This document shows positions 37,967 through 46,832 of a stretch of DNA of 64,000 bases, piece after piece (within the stretch, counting starts at the first letter, position 1; the number at the start of each line of letters is the position of its first letter). Below the pieces are notes generated by a model. That model saw only the letters and a list, made by a program, of their open reading frames with translations, was not told the DNA's origin and made no database searches. The position numbers were made by a program, and so were the translations under genes. The stretch covers positions 3,442,001-3,506,000 of the forward strand of contig NC_002678.2 in the NCBI RefSeq assembly GCF_000009625.1, read 5' to 3'. The DNA is from Mesorhizobium japonicum MAFF 303099 (lineage in GTDB: Bacteria > Pseudomonadota > Alphaproteobacteria > Rhizobiales > Rhizobiaceae).

Positions 37967-38812
37967 ATGGACGAACCGGCAGTCACCGAAGAAATCCTGT
38001 CCGGTGGCGTTGCCGGAACGCTGCTGCAATGCGCCGACGCCATGACGGGCGTCGTGGTGCTGAGCGGATCCAGCGGCCGCGTCGACGCCGCCCGCGCCAA
38101 GCTGTTTGCCAGCGAAGGCGTATCCGCCCTGGCGCTCCAGTGGTTCGGCGGCGAAGGCCAGGTCCCCGGCATATGCGAAATCCCGCTCGAGATTTTTTTC
38201 GCCGCGACCGACCATCTTGTCGGACTGGGCTGCCGGCGCATCGTCTATGTCGGCACGTCCAAGGGCGCCGAGGCGGCCTTGCTTGCAGCGGCGCACGACC
38301 AGCGCATCGACGCCGTGATCGCGATCAGCCCGACATCGGTGGTCTGGGGCAATATCGGGCCGGGCCGCGACGGCATCAGCTGGCCCGAGCGATCGTCATG
38401 GACGCTGAAGGGGGTGCCGCTCCCGTTCGTTCCGACCCGGCCAAACTGGCGCGCGAGCCACGTCGATGGCCTTGTGTCCTACAGGGGGCTTTTCCAGCAC
38501 TGCCTGGCGAGCTTCGGGCAGGAGGCGGACAGGGCCGCCATTCCCGTCGAGGCCATCTCGGCGAAGCTTGTGCTCGTCGCGGGCGGCGACGACGCGCTCT
38601 GGCCATCGCTCGATTTTGCCCAGTCGATTGTTCGGCGCCGAGAAGATGCCGGAAAGGCCACGCGCCTCGTTTCCAGCCCAGATGCCGGCCACCGCATTCT
38701 CTTGCCGGGCGAAACCACGCCACGGTCCGCATTGCACGCCCATGGCGGCAATGATCATGCCGATGCGCGCCTCGGCCGCGACGCCTGGGAATTGATCCGG
38801 GACTTGTTGTAG
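37967..38812 (+). CDS. Acyl-CoA thioester hydrolase/BAAT C-terminal domain protein
   Basis: The 281-residue alpha/beta hydrolase resembles the C-terminal catalytic domain of acyl-CoA thioesterases and bile-acid-CoA:amino-acid acyltransferase. Visible motifs are VVVLSGSSGRVDAARAKLFASEG, ALQWFGGEG and the nucleophile elbow YVGTSKGAEAA (Ser98). The catalytic Asp is probably in AGGDDALWPS and the His in PDAGHRIL. The N-terminal Bile_Hydr_Trans domain of the eukaryotic proteins is absent. No substrate is implied by its neighbours. Confidence 0.82.
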   Translation: MDEPAVTEEILSGGVAGTLLQCADAMTGVVVLSGSSGRVDAARAKLFASEGVSALALQWFGGEGQVPGICEIPLEIFFAATDHLVGLGCRRIVYVGTSKGAEAALLAAAHDQRIDAVIAISPTSVVWGNIGPGRDGISWPERSSWTLKGVPLPFVPTRPNWRASHVDGLVSYRGLFQHCLASFGQEADRAAIPVEAISAKLVLVAGGDDALWPSLDFAQSIVRRREDAGKATRLVSSPDAGHRILLPGETTPRSALHAHGGNDHADARLGRDAWELIRDLL

Positions 38813-38825
38813 GCGTTTTCAGACG

Positions 38826-38853
38826 AAAACGGCGGGCCTGCGCCCGCCGTTTT
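38826..38853. terminator. Bidirectional terminator
   Basis: AAAACGGCGGGC pairs with GCCCGCCGTTTT around a 4-base loop, with A and T runs on the two sides. It separates the convergent BAAT-like and glycine-zipper genes. Confidence 0.9.
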
Positions 38854-38876
38854 GCCGTTTCCGTGCCGGTCGCCGC

Positions 38877-39140
38877 TCAATAGCCGCTTGGGCAGCGGTC
38901 GACATAGACACGGCCATGACGGTCGCGATAGCGGCACTGGCCACTTTCGCTGGCGTGCCCGATCAGGGCGCCTGCAACGGCGCCAACCGCGCCGCCGACG
39001 ACAGCGCCCTGGACCGGATCTCCGGCCACGGCTGCGCCGATCGCGGCGCCACCAAGGCCGCCTACAGCAGCGCCTTTTTCGGTCTGCGAGCAGGCGCCCA
39101 ACGCCATCGTCAGTACCAGAATGGTCAAGATTTTCTTCAT
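38877..39140 (-). CDS. Glycine-zipper lipoprotein
   Basis: This 87-residue protein has a lipoprotein signal peptide with lipobox LGAC (Cys17). A Gly/Ala zipper follows (KGAAVGGLGGAAIGAAVAGDPVQGAVVGGAVGAVAGALIGHA) of the YMGG/17-kDa antigen type, which forms a helical hairpin in a membrane. The C-terminal tail GQCRYRDRHGRVYVDRCPSGY has two Cys. It is probably an outer-membrane lipoprotein. Role unknown; relatives are common small envelope proteins in rhizobia. Confidence 0.82.
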   Translation of the reverse strand: MKKILTILVLTMALGACSQTEKGAAVGGLGGAAIGAAVAGDPVQGAVVGGAVGAVAGALIGHASESGQCRYRDRHGRVYVDRCPSGY

Positions 39141-39278
39141 TTTGTTCCTCTCACAGGGGGATCGCCATCGCTCCGCCAAGTGCTTAACTCGCAGACGGCT
39201 AATTTGATCCAAGAGAGGATGAAGATCGCGACGCCACTTGCCCGGCCGACTTCAGGCGAGCGGCCGTGTCCACTCGGA

Positions 39279-39806
39279 TCATGCCTCGGTGTTGCGCTTC
39301 AGATTGGCGAGGCCGACCTCGAAATCCCGGCCGATCAGCGTGTCGAAATTCATGAACAGGCCCATCAGCTTGGCAATGAAGGGCCGGCTGCCGCGCATCG
39401 CCCAAGAGACGGCGGTGGTGTCGCCCGATGGCGTCAAGGTGAAGTCGACGCTGTTGTTGGCGCGGAACGGCTTCTCGAAATCGAGCTTGAGCGACACCAG
39501 CGAGAAGGGCACCGAATTGACGATCTCCATGCACCCCTTGCCCGCCTTGCCATTGCCTTCCCAGGCATAGACGGCGCCCTTGCCGCTCTGCGCGCCGGAG
39601 AGCCTGCGCTTCATGTCGGGGTCAAGCTTCTCGTAGGGCGACCATGTCGGCCAGCGGCTGAAATCGTTGATCAGCGGGAAGATCGCCTCGGGCGCAGCCT
39701 TGATGGTGGCCGTGCGGGTGACGACGAAATCATTCGGCCGCGTCGCGGCATAGGTGAGGATCGCGGCGATGATGACGACGAGGATGATGAGGATGGTGCT
39801 GAACAT
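39279..39806 (-). CDS. SRPBCC (START-like) membrane-anchored protein
   Basis: The 175-residue protein has one N-terminal helix (about 3-22) and a polyketide-cyclase/START-like domain: TIKAAPEAIFPLINDFSRWPTWSPYEKLDP, then GKGAVYAWEG and TPSGDTTAVSWAMRG. The domain forms a hydrophobic pocket, but the ligand is unknown. It follows the doxX-like gene by 18 bases on the same strand, so the two form an operon. The anchor suggests it acts at the inner membrane. Confidence 0.85.
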   Translation of the reverse strand: MFSTILIILVVIIAAILTYAATRPNDFVVTRTATIKAAPEAIFPLINDFSRWPTWSPYEKLDPDMKRRLSGAQSGKGAVYAWEGNGKAGKGCMEIVNSVPFSLVSLKLDFEKPFRANNSVDFTLTPSGDTTAVSWAMRGSRPFIAKLMGLFMNFDTLIGRDFEVGLANLKRNTEA

Positions 39807-39824
39807 TTTTCTCTCCCTGAAAAA

Positions 39825-40235
39825 CTATTGGCTGAGCGGGATCAGCGCGCGCACCCTGGGATCGCGCAGATAGAGGCCGCCCCACAGGATGATGCCGAGA
39901 TAGACGCCGAACAGCGTGTGCGAGAACAGCGGATTGCCGATCCGCGCATTGGTGGCGATGGCTCCGCCCATATAGGCGGTGAGCAGGATGGCGCCGAGCA
40001 CCGATGTGCGCGGCAGCGCGTAGAGCGCGGTCGCGACCAGGCCGATGACGCCGAGCATGCGCGCGACATTGGCGTCGGCCGGCCAGCCGAGCGGCACCAT
40101 CGTCTGGGTGACGACATCGAGCGGCGGCAGCTTGATGGCGCCGTCGAAGATCATGAACAGGATGATGAGGCCGCTGAGCACACGGCCGGTCCACAAGGCG
40201 CCGGGCGAGGCAGGCGCGGTTTCGGAAATGCTCAT
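39825..40235 (-). CDS. DoxX-like membrane protein
   Basis: This 136-residue protein has four hydrophobic helices in the DoxX/SURF4-like pattern (GRVLSGLIILFMIFDGAIKL, then MLGVIGLVATALYALPRTSVLGAILLTAYMGGAIATN). DoxX-like proteins are small quinone-linked or redox-related inner-membrane proteins with varied roles. GGAGGGAA precedes the ATG. An inverted repeat lies directly upstream of the ribosome site. Co-transcribed with the SRPBCC gene. Confidence 0.85.
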   Translation of the reverse strand: MSISETAPASPGALWTGRVLSGLIILFMIFDGAIKLPPLDVVTQTMVPLGWPADANVARMLGVIGLVATALYALPRTSVLGAILLTAYMGGAIATNARIGNPLFSHTLFGVYLGIILWGGLYLRDPRVRALIPLSQ

Positions 40236-40250
40236 CAACGTTCCCTCCGG

Positions 40251-40284
40251 TTGGTTCGAACCCCATTTGCTGGGGTCGAACCAA
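40251..40284. promoter_or_regulatory. Inverted repeat in front of the DoxX-SRPBCC operon
   Basis: TTGGTTCGAACCCCA and TGGGGTCGAACCAA are complementary apart from one extra A, with a 5-base spacer. The repeat ends two bases from the CCGGAGGG ribosome site of the doxX-like gene. It may be an operator for a dimeric repressor or an RNA hairpin controlling initiation. Confidence 0.5.
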
Positions 40285-40367
40285 GGACGCGGCACGAGGC
40301 GGCAATCCTACAGGGGGTTGGGTTTTTTCAATCCGTCATTTGGCCGGCAGGCAGGCCGGGCCGGATT

Positions 40368-41273
40368 CTAGGAGAAATAAAACTTCTCGGCCGGCAGCAT
40401 CTTCGGCGGCGCCTCCCCCAGCGCCTCGAATACCGAGATCTCGCAAACGCGGCACAGGCCGTCGAGCGCGAGGTCGTTGGCTTCGGTGCCGAACGGGTCC
40501 TCGAGTTCCTCCGACAGCGCGTCGAGGCCGAAGAAGGTGTAGGCGATCAACGCCGTGAACAGCGGCGTCGCCCAGCCGGTGGTCGAGATCAGCCCGATGG
40601 GCAAAAGCAGGCAGACGATATAGGCCGTGCGGTGCACGAGCAGCGTATAGGCGAAAGGCAAGGGCGTGCCGGCGATCCGCTCGCAGCCGGCCTGGATGGC
40701 CGTGATCGACGCCAGCCTCTCGTCGAGGATGCGGAAGCCGATCGGATCGACGTCGCCCGCCCGGCGCTGCGCATTGGCGCGCCGGCCCATGCGCCGGACC
40801 ATCTCGTCGGCGGGATTGGCGAAGCCTGCGACCGTTTCCGCCTGAGCGTCGATGAAGGCGCGGGCGTCCTTGATGCTGTCGGTCTTGCGCAACTGGCCGC
40901 GCAGGAAATGGCAGAAGGCCAGCGCCTCCATCAGCAAGGCGCGCTGTTCGGCCGGATCGGGAATGAGGCTGGTCGTGGCGCGCGCCAGATTGCGGATTTC
41001 GAAGACCAGCGTGCCCCACAGCTTGCGCGCTTCCCACCAGCGGTCGTAGGCGGCGTTGTTGCGGAAGGACAGATAGATAGACAGCGTCACGCCCACCAGC
41101 CCGAAAGGCGTGATGTTGAAGACGCCGAGATCGAGCTCGAACCACCGCGCCAGGGCCAGGATGACCGCCGAATAGACGGCGAACCCAAAGATCTGCGGCA
41201 GGATGCGCGGCACCACGGAGCCGCGCATGATGAAGAACAGCTGCAGGAAGTTGGGGCGCGGGCGAACGATCAT
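40368..41273 (-). CDS. Bestrophin-like (UPF0187) channel protein
   Basis: The 301-residue membrane protein belongs to the bacterial bestrophin family, pentameric channels that in bacteria usually conduct cations. It has an N-terminal RPRPNFLQLFFIMRGSVVPRI amphipathic start, VTLSIYLSFRNNAAYDRWWEARKLWGTLVFEIRNLAR (family core), and GWATPLFTALIAYTFFGLDALSEELEDPFG near the end. The EDPFG motif and acidic cluster are typical. The ATG at 41273 has AAAGG upstream. Confidence 0.9.
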   Translation of the reverse strand: MIVRPRPNFLQLFFIMRGSVVPRILPQIFGFAVYSAVILALARWFELDLGVFNITPFGLVGVTLSIYLSFRNNAAYDRWWEARKLWGTLVFEIRNLARATTSLIPDPAEQRALLMEALAFCHFLRGQLRKTDSIKDARAFIDAQAETVAGFANPADEMVRRMGRRANAQRRAGDVDPIGFRILDERLASITAIQAGCERIAGTPLPFAYTLLVHRTAYIVCLLLPIGLISTTGWATPLFTALIAYTFFGLDALSEELEDPFGTEANDLALDGLCRVCEISVFEALGEAPPKMLPAEKFYFS

Positions 41274-41443
41274 GGACGGCCTTTCACGGACCGGCATCGG
41301 CCCTCAGCTCCTCTATTGTGCGATGCGACGGATCCGCAAGCCCGGCCGCCAGCGACATCGCCATGTCGTGCGCGCGGACTATCGGCATGTGCCGGTTGCG
41401 GATATTGAGAAGGCTGTTGCCCGTTCCTGTTCAGGCGAGAGAA

Positions 41444-41857
41444 ATGACCGGCGAGACCGACCTGAAGACATTGTTGGCGTCGATGACGCCGGAATTGCTT
41501 GACGGCATCCATGTCTTCGCCACGCTGGCGCCTGGAGTTTCCCAGCCGAAGAACCTCGACCCGGTGATGCTGTTTCGCGAGCGTGAGGGCACGACGCTGA
41601 TCGTGACCGAGGACGCGGCAGAGGCAGCCGGACTGAGCGCCTCGTTCCGCTGCCGGATGATCACGCTGAACGTCCACTCATCGCTGGAAGCGGTCGGCTT
41701 CCTCGCCGCCATCACCACGCGGCTCGCCGCCGCCGGCATGGGCGTAAATCCGGTCTCGGCGTTCTACCATGATCACCTGTTTGTGCCGGCGGAGCGGGCG
41801 GAGGAGGCGATGGTCTTGTTGCGTGGACTGGCGGCAGAGAACGGACAGGTGGAGTAA
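41444..41857 (+). CDS. ACT domain protein (DUF2241 type)
   Basis: This 137-residue protein consists of two ACT-like subdomains. The N-terminal half (LLASMTPELLDGIHVFATLAPG... PVMLFREREGTTLIVTED) is the DUF2241 segment. The C-terminal half (RMITLNVHSSLEAVGFLAAITTRLAAAGMGVNPVSAFYHDHLFVP) is a regular ACT fold. Such stand-alone ACT proteins are thought to bind amino acids. No enzyme domain is attached and the target is unknown. Confidence 0.85.
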   Translation: MTGETDLKTLLASMTPELLDGIHVFATLAPGVSQPKNLDPVMLFREREGTTLIVTEDAAEAAGLSASFRCRMITLNVHSSLEAVGFLAAITTRLAAAGMGVNPVSAFYHDHLFVPAERAEEAMVLLRGLAAENGQVE

Positions 41858-41861
41858 GGCG

Positions 41862-42320
41862 TCAGCGCCTGCGGACGTACAGAATGTCCGGCAGGCCTTC
41901 CTCGTTGTTCGTGCCGTCGCCAAACGACTCGGCGCGGAACCCATGGCGCTCGTAAAAACGCTGGGCCCCGGTGTTGGCCTGGAAGCAATGGAGTTTCGTG
42001 ACCGGCAAGGCTGCGGTGGCGTCCGTCAGCAACCGGCTGCCGATGCCTTGCCCCGTCCAGGCCGGGTCGAGGTAGAGCTGCTCCACCCAATCGCCGCTGA
42101 CGGCAATGAAACCGGCAATCACCGGGCCGGCCTCAGCGACCGTCACCTGCTGTCGTGGCAGCACGATGTCGCGGATGAAGAAAAGGTCTTCCTTCGGCGT
42201 ATGCAGCACCGGCATCCAGTCGAAAGCGTTGAGCGACGCGCGCATCATGGTCGCGATGGCGGCAGCGTCCGAGCCGCTGGCCGGGCGCAGGACGATACCT
42301 ACGGGCTGAGTGCTAGTCAT
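41862..42320 (-). CDS. GNAT family N-acetyltransferase
   Basis: The 152-residue protein is a GNAT acyltransferase with the acetyl-CoA loop LDPAWTGQGIGSRLL at about residues 86-100 and the C-terminal motif NTGAQRFYERHGFRAES. The N-terminal PASGSDAAAIATMMRAS segment fits the family. The acceptor substrate is unknown. Its stop lies five bases from that of the convergent ACT gene. A REP-like palindrome lies upstream of its start. Confidence 0.85.
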   Translation of the reverse strand: MTSTQPVGIVLRPASGSDAAAIATMMRASLNAFDWMPVLHTPKEDLFFIRDIVLPRQQVTVAEAGPVIAGFIAVSGDWVEQLYLDPAWTGQGIGSRLLTDATAALPVTKLHCFQANTGAQRFYERHGFRAESFGDGTNNEEGLPDILYVRRR

Positions 42321-42354
42321 GAAGGGAACGCCAACGTCTCACTCCGCTGGAACA

Positions 42355-42410
42355 CCCTCATCCGTCTCGGCGCTTCGCGCCGATCCACCTTCTCCCACAG
42401 GGGAGAAGGA
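42355..42410. repeat. REP-like palindromic module
   Basis: Two stems lie side by side: CGGCGCTTCGCGCCG and CCTTCTCCCACAGGGGAGAAGG. The second has the same purine/pyrimidine layout as the modules at 4182-4350. The element sits between the GNAT and asd genes. The 110 bases that follow are very GC-rich and contain no recognised gene. Confidence 0.7.
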
Positions 42411-42527
42411 AGAGGCGCCCGGCCGAAGGCCGAGCCCGCGACCGCGGGCCGCCGGTCGTCCGGCGCCCTCGCGGAGGGCCCGCCGCGGCAGCGGCGATAC
42501 GGCCCGCGAGCGAAAAACAAACCGCCG

Positions 42528-43562
42528 TCAGGCCGCCTTCTTCTTCGGCTGGATCAGGCCGCGCTCGACCAGAAGCTCGGCGATCTGGACCGCGTTGAGC
42601 GCCGCGCCCTTGCGCAGATTGTCGGAGACGACCCACATCGACAGGCCGTTGTCGACGGTCGAATCCTCGCGGATGCGCGAGATGAAGGTGGCGTCCTCGC
42701 CGGCCGATTCCAGCGGCGTGATGTAGCCGCCGTCCTCGCGCTTGTCCAAGACCTGGCAGCCCGGCGCGTCACGCAGGATGTCGCGCGCCTCGTCGGCGGT
42801 GATCGGCTTCTCGAACTCGATGTTGACGGCTTCCGAATGGCCGATGAACACCGGCACGCGCACGCAGGTCGCCGTCAGCTTGATCTTGGGGTCGAGCATC
42901 TTCTTGGTCTCGGCGACCATCTTCCACTCTTCCTTGGTGAAGCCGTCGTCGAGGAAGACGTCGATATGCGGAATGACGTTGAAGGCGATGCGCTTGGTGA
43001 ACTTCTTGACGTCGACCTGGTCGGCGACGAACACGGCACGGGTCTGCGTGAAGAGCTCGTCCATGCCTTCCTTGCCGGCGCCCGACACCGACTGGTAGGT
43101 GGCGACGACGACGCGCTTGATGGTGGCGAAATCATGCAGCGGCTTCAGCGCCACGACCAGCTGCGCCGTCGAGCAGTTCGGGTTGGCGATGATGTTCTTG
43201 CGCGTGAACAGCGAGATCGCGTCCGGATTCACTTCCGGCACGATCAGCGGCACGTCCTGGTCGTAGCGGAAGGCCGACGAATTATCGATGACGACGCAGC
43301 CCTGCTTGCCGATCTTCGGCGACCATTCCTTGGAGACATTGCCGCCGGCCGACATGACGCAGATGTCGGTGTCGGAAAAATCATACTGGTCGAGCGCCTT
43401 GACCTTCAGCGTGCGGTCGCCGAACGACACTTCCGTGCCCTGGCTGCGCCGCGACGCGAGCGCCACCACTTCGCTTACCGGAAAGCCGCGCTCTTCCAGT
43501 ATGTTGAGCATTTCCCGGCCCACATTGCCCGTGGCGCCGACGACTGCAACCTTGAAACTCAT
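42528..43562 (-). CDS. asd: Aspartate-semialdehyde dehydrogenase
   Basis: The 344-residue enzyme reduces aspartyl phosphate to aspartate semialdehyde for Lys, Met, Thr and diaminopimelate synthesis. The NADP-binding loop VGATGNVGREML is at residues 8-19, the catalytic Cys130 in IIANPNCSTAQLVVAL, and RVPVFIGHSEAVNIEFE holds the substrate-binding His. AGGAG precedes the ATG at 43562. Upstream in-frame codons lie before the nucleotide fold and were rejected. It is monocistronic. Confidence 0.97.
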   Translation of the reverse strand: MSFKVAVVGATGNVGREMLNILEERGFPVSEVVALASRRSQGTEVSFGDRTLKVKALDQYDFSDTDICVMSAGGNVSKEWSPKIGKQGCVVIDNSSAFRYDQDVPLIVPEVNPDAISLFTRKNIIANPNCSTAQLVVALKPLHDFATIKRVVVATYQSVSGAGKEGMDELFTQTRAVFVADQVDVKKFTKRIAFNVIPHIDVFLDDGFTKEEWKMVAETKKMLDPKIKLTATCVRVPVFIGHSEAVNIEFEKPITADEARDILRDAPGCQVLDKREDGGYITPLESAGEDATFISRIREDSTVDNGLSMWVVSDNLRKGAALNAVQIAELLVERGLIQPKKKAA

Positions 43563-44001
43563 AAAGATCTCCTGTCCCTCTCCGCTTGGTTTTTGGAGAA
43601 AACCCGCCGGCCAATGCGGGTTCCGTCCCCCGGGCCGAACCCGGGAGAGGGTGGTTAGGCCAAGGGAATCACACCGTTTTGGTGGTGGTTTTGGCCATGG
43701 TTTTGCTGGAACGAGGAGACGCGCCGAGGCGCCCGGCCCAATGGTTCGCATTGAGGCTGGGAGCATCGTATGCAAGAAGAGCCATCGAAAGGCCGCGCAT
43801 CGAAAAACGATCCCGTTCAAAGCGGGCTTTTACGCGGTTTGCGGCAGGAGTCAATGCGCGGCGCGTCGCATGGCCTTCATGGCGCGCCCTGTACAAGAGC
43901 GGCGGCAGGAAGTACGAACGGCCAAGATTGTTGGGCTGGCGCGGCGCCGGCCCCGATGTGCTCCATGATGAGCGCAGAACCCTGAATTCCGAAAGAGCGA
44001 G
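43563..44001. other. Divergent intergenic region between asd and the DEAD-box gene
   Basis: These 439 bases contain no frame with recognised similarity. A GC-rich stem (CCCGGGCCGAACCCGGG) lies near 43629-43645. The promoters of both flanking genes must be here. DEAD-box genes often carry long cold-regulated leaders, and the last 250 bases could be one, but no structure is clear. Confidence 0.45.
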
Positions 44002-45864
44002 ATGTCCAACTTTGTAGGTATCGTCCCGGCGCTGGCACAGGCGCTGGAAAAACGCGGCTATTCCGAACTGACACCGGTGCAGAAGGCGGTGCTTGAACTT
44101 GGGTCCGCCGATGCGCTGGTGTCGGCGCAGACCGGCTCCGGCAAGACCGTGGCCTTCGGCCTTGCCATGGCGCCGACGCTTCTCGACGGCGCCGAGCGCT
44201 TTGGCGCGGCCATGGCGCCACTGGCATTGGCGGTGGCGCCGACGCGCGAACTGGCGCTGCAGGTGACGCGTGAACTGGAATGGCTTTACGAGCCGACCGG
44301 CGCCACGGTGGCGTCCTGCGTCGGCGGCATGGACATGCGCACCGAGCGGCGCGCGCTGGAGCGCGGCGCCCATATCGTCGTCGGCACGCCCGGCCGTTTG
44401 CGCGACCACATCACGCGCAACTCGCTCGACATGTCGGCGCTGAAGGCGGTGGTGCTCGACGAGGCCGACGAGATGCTCGATCTCGGTTTTCGCGAGGACC
44501 TCGAATTCATCCTCGATGCCGCGCCGGCCGAGCGCCGCACGCTGATGTTCTCGGCTACCGTGCCGCGTTCGATCGCAACGCTGGCGCAAGGCTATCAGCG
44601 CGATGCCGTGCGCATCTCCGCCGCCGGCGAGGAAAAGCAGCATCTCGACATCGAATACCGGGCGCTCAACGTCGCCCAGGCCGATCGCGAGAACGCCATC
44701 ATCAACGTGCTGCGTTTCTATGAGGCCAAGAACGCGCTGGTGTTCTGCAACACGCGTGCCGCCGTCAATCATCTGACCGCGCGCTTCAACAACCGCAATT
44801 TTTCGGTCGTGGCGCTTTCGGGCGAGCTCAGCCAGAACGAGCGCAGCCACGCGCTGCAGGCGATGCGCGACGGCCGCGCCAAGGTATGCATCGCAACGGA
44901 TGTCGCGGCGCGCGGCATCGACTTGCCCAACCTCGAACTGGTCATCCACGCCGACCTGCCGACCAATCCCGAAACGCTGCTGCACCGCAGCGGCCGCACC
45001 GGCCGCGCCGGGCGCAAGGGCGTCAGCGCGCTGATCGTGCCAGGCAGTGCCCGCAGGCGCACCGAGCGGCTGTTGCAGAACGCCGGCCTCAAGGCGACCT
45101 GGGCAAGCCCGCCCTCGGCCGACGACGTGATCCGCCGCGACGACGAGCGCATCCTGGCCGATCCGGCCTTCGACGAGCCGGTGAAGGACGATGAGCGCGC
45201 TTTCATCGACGCGCTTCTCGCCAAGCATGGCGCCGAACAGGTGGCCGCCGCCTTCGTGCGCCAGTGCCGCGCCAGCCGCTCGGCGCCCGAGGATCTGATA
45301 GACGTCGCTCCCTTCACGCCTTCACGCGAAAGGCCGGCGGGCGAAAAATTCGCGCAGCGCGACGAGGCGCCGAGCCGCCGCGACGATTTCGGCGCCAGCG
45401 TCTGGTTCTCGCTGTCGGTCGGGCGGAGGCAGAATGCAGAACCGCGCTGGCTGATCCCGATGCTGTGCCGCACCGGCAGCATCTCCAAGCGCGAGATCGG
45501 CGCCATCAAGATGCAGCCGGAAGAAACCTTCGTGCAGATCGCCGCGGACTGGGCCGATCGCTTTCTTGCCGCCATCGGGCCCGACCGCAAACTGCAGGGC
45601 AATATCCTGGTGAAGCGGCTCGACGGCACGCCGGACCTGTCGCGGGCCGGCTATCAGGCGCCGAGCCCCGACAAGAAGCCGCATCGCGGCAAGGCGCCAT
45701 TCGACCCGAACGCGCCGAAGCGCAAATTCGAGAAGCGCACGCCGGCTTCAGCCGAGCAGCGCCCAGCCCATGAGGCAAAGCCGTGGGCGAAAAAGCCGGG
45801 CAAGCCGAAATTCGACAATGCCGGCCCGCCGAAGCACAAGAAGCCGAAGAAGCGGCCTTCGTAG
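44002..45864 (+). CDS. DEAD-box ATP-dependent RNA helicase
   Basis: This 620-residue helicase unwinds RNA duplexes, probably in ribosome assembly or decay. Motifs in order: Q motif ELTPVQKAVLE, I AQTGSGKT (43-50), Ia PTRELALQ, Ib VGTPGRL, II DEADEML, III SAT, then the second RecA domain with GELSQNER, DVAARGIDLPNLELVIH and HRSGRTGRAGRKG. A DbpA-type RNA-binding domain follows at about 470-545 (WFSLSVGRRQNAEPRWLIPMLCR), then a basic tail ending KKPKKRPS. It belongs to the DeaD/CsdA-like group. Confidence 0.93.
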   Translation: MSNFVGIVPALAQALEKRGYSELTPVQKAVLELGSADALVSAQTGSGKTVAFGLAMAPTLLDGAERFGAAMAPLALAVAPTRELALQVTRELEWLYEPTGATVASCVGGMDMRTERRALERGAHIVVGTPGRLRDHITRNSLDMSALKAVVLDEADEMLDLGFREDLEFILDAAPAERRTLMFSATVPRSIATLAQGYQRDAVRISAAGEEKQHLDIEYRALNVAQADRENAIINVLRFYEAKNALVFCNTRAAVNHLTARFNNRNFSVVALSGELSQNERSHALQAMRDGRAKVCIATDVAARGIDLPNLELVIHADLPTNPETLLHRSGRTGRAGRKGVSALIVPGSARRRTERLLQNAGLKATWASPPSADDVIRRDDERILADPAFDEPVKDDERAFIDALLAKHGAEQVAAAFVRQCRASRSAPEDLIDVAPFTPSRERPAGEKFAQRDEAPSRRDDFGASVWFSLSVGRRQNAEPRWLIPMLCRTGSISKREIGAIKMQPEETFVQIAADWADRFLAAIGPDRKLQGNILVKRLDGTPDLSRAGYQAPSPDKKPHRGKAPFDPNAPKRKFEKRTPASAEQRPAHEAKPWAKKPGKPKFDNAGPPKHKKPKKRPS

Positions 45865-46051
45865 GACAGGGTTGACGCCGCTGGCTGGCGTCAGAATGCT
45901 CGACTGTCATGGCCCGCTTTGGCCAAGATGCCTGCACGTGAAGCTTTACGCCTGATTTGCCGCTAATATGACAGCCACGTCGCACGGTCTTGCCCGCGGG
46001 CTCGCCACTGTGCCACACCTTGGCGGGGACGCGGCGACAGGGGGTGGGGCG

Positions 46052-46762
46052 ATGCGTGGCGAAGTGCTTCACTATGACGAGGACCAGGGTTTCGGTTTCA
46101 TCACCGGAGCCGACGGCAACCGCTACACATTCACCCGCGAAAACCTTCGCCGGCAAACCGCGATGGCCAAGGGTACGGCGGTCGAGTTCCAGCCGGGCGG
46201 CGGCCAGGCGCGTGACGTTTTCTCGATCGCCGCCCAGGCGGCAAGCCCGGCCGCCGACGCCGGCACGAGCGCCGCACCGGCTCAAGCCGCCCCCGCACCG
46301 GCGGCCGTCGCATCGCAAGCGCAGCATTTCGGCCGGACGGCCGAGCCGGCGGAGCCCACCGATCTCTGGTCCTATTTCTGGAACGGCGTAACCCGGAACT
46401 ACTTCAATTTCGCCGGCCGCGCCCGGCGCAAGGAATATTGGGGCTATTGCCTGTTCTGGACGATCGCGTTGCTGGTGATCGTCGGCATCGGCGTTTTCGC
46501 CGATGCCGAGATGGGCAATTTCGACAGCGCCGAGATGCCGGCGATGACGGTCGGGCTTTTCGGCCTTTTCCTGCTGGCCACCTTCCTGCCCAGCCTCGGC
46601 ATGATCGTGCGCCGCCTGCACGACCTCGGCCTGACCGGCTGGCTCTGCCTGCTCATCCTGATCCCGACCTTCGGCAGCCTGATCATCCTGGTCTTCGCGC
46701 TCATCCCGACACAGGGGCGCGAAAACCAATGGGGACCGGTGCCGGCGGGGGTTAGGGTTTAG
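46052..46762 (+). CDS. Cold-shock-like domain fused to DUF805 membrane domain, copy 1
   Basis: The 236-residue protein joins an N-terminal OB-fold resembling cold-shock domains (MRGEVLHYDEDQGFGFITGADGNRYTFTRENL... VEFQPGGGQARDVFSI, about 1-60) to an Ala/Pro-rich linker and a DUF805 membrane domain. The latter has three to four helices and the motifs FAGRARRKEYWGYCLFW and GMIVRRLHDLGLTGW. GGGGTGGGG precedes the ATG. The cold-shock part may bind nucleic acid at the inner face of the membrane. A paralogue follows directly. Confidence 0.85.
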   Translation: MRGEVLHYDEDQGFGFITGADGNRYTFTRENLRRQTAMAKGTAVEFQPGGGQARDVFSIAAQAASPAADAGTSAAPAQAAPAPAAVASQAQHFGRTAEPAEPTDLWSYFWNGVTRNYFNFAGRARRKEYWGYCLFWTIALLVIVGIGVFADAEMGNFDSAEMPAMTVGLFGLFLLATFLPSLGMIVRRLHDLGLTGWLCLLILIPTFGSLIILVFALIPTQGRENQWGPVPAGVRV

Positions 46763-46832
46763 TGTGGCGTGCATATTGCACTTGTGAACAACCCTGGGTA
46801 GCATGCTGGCGAAGCGACGCAGGGGGAAAGCA

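Noticed and set aside
38916..41408. Open frame of 830 codons spanning several minus-strand genes
   Set aside because: It crosses the intergenic regions and the starts of four recognised genes, has no domain likeness and a composition typical of antisense frames.
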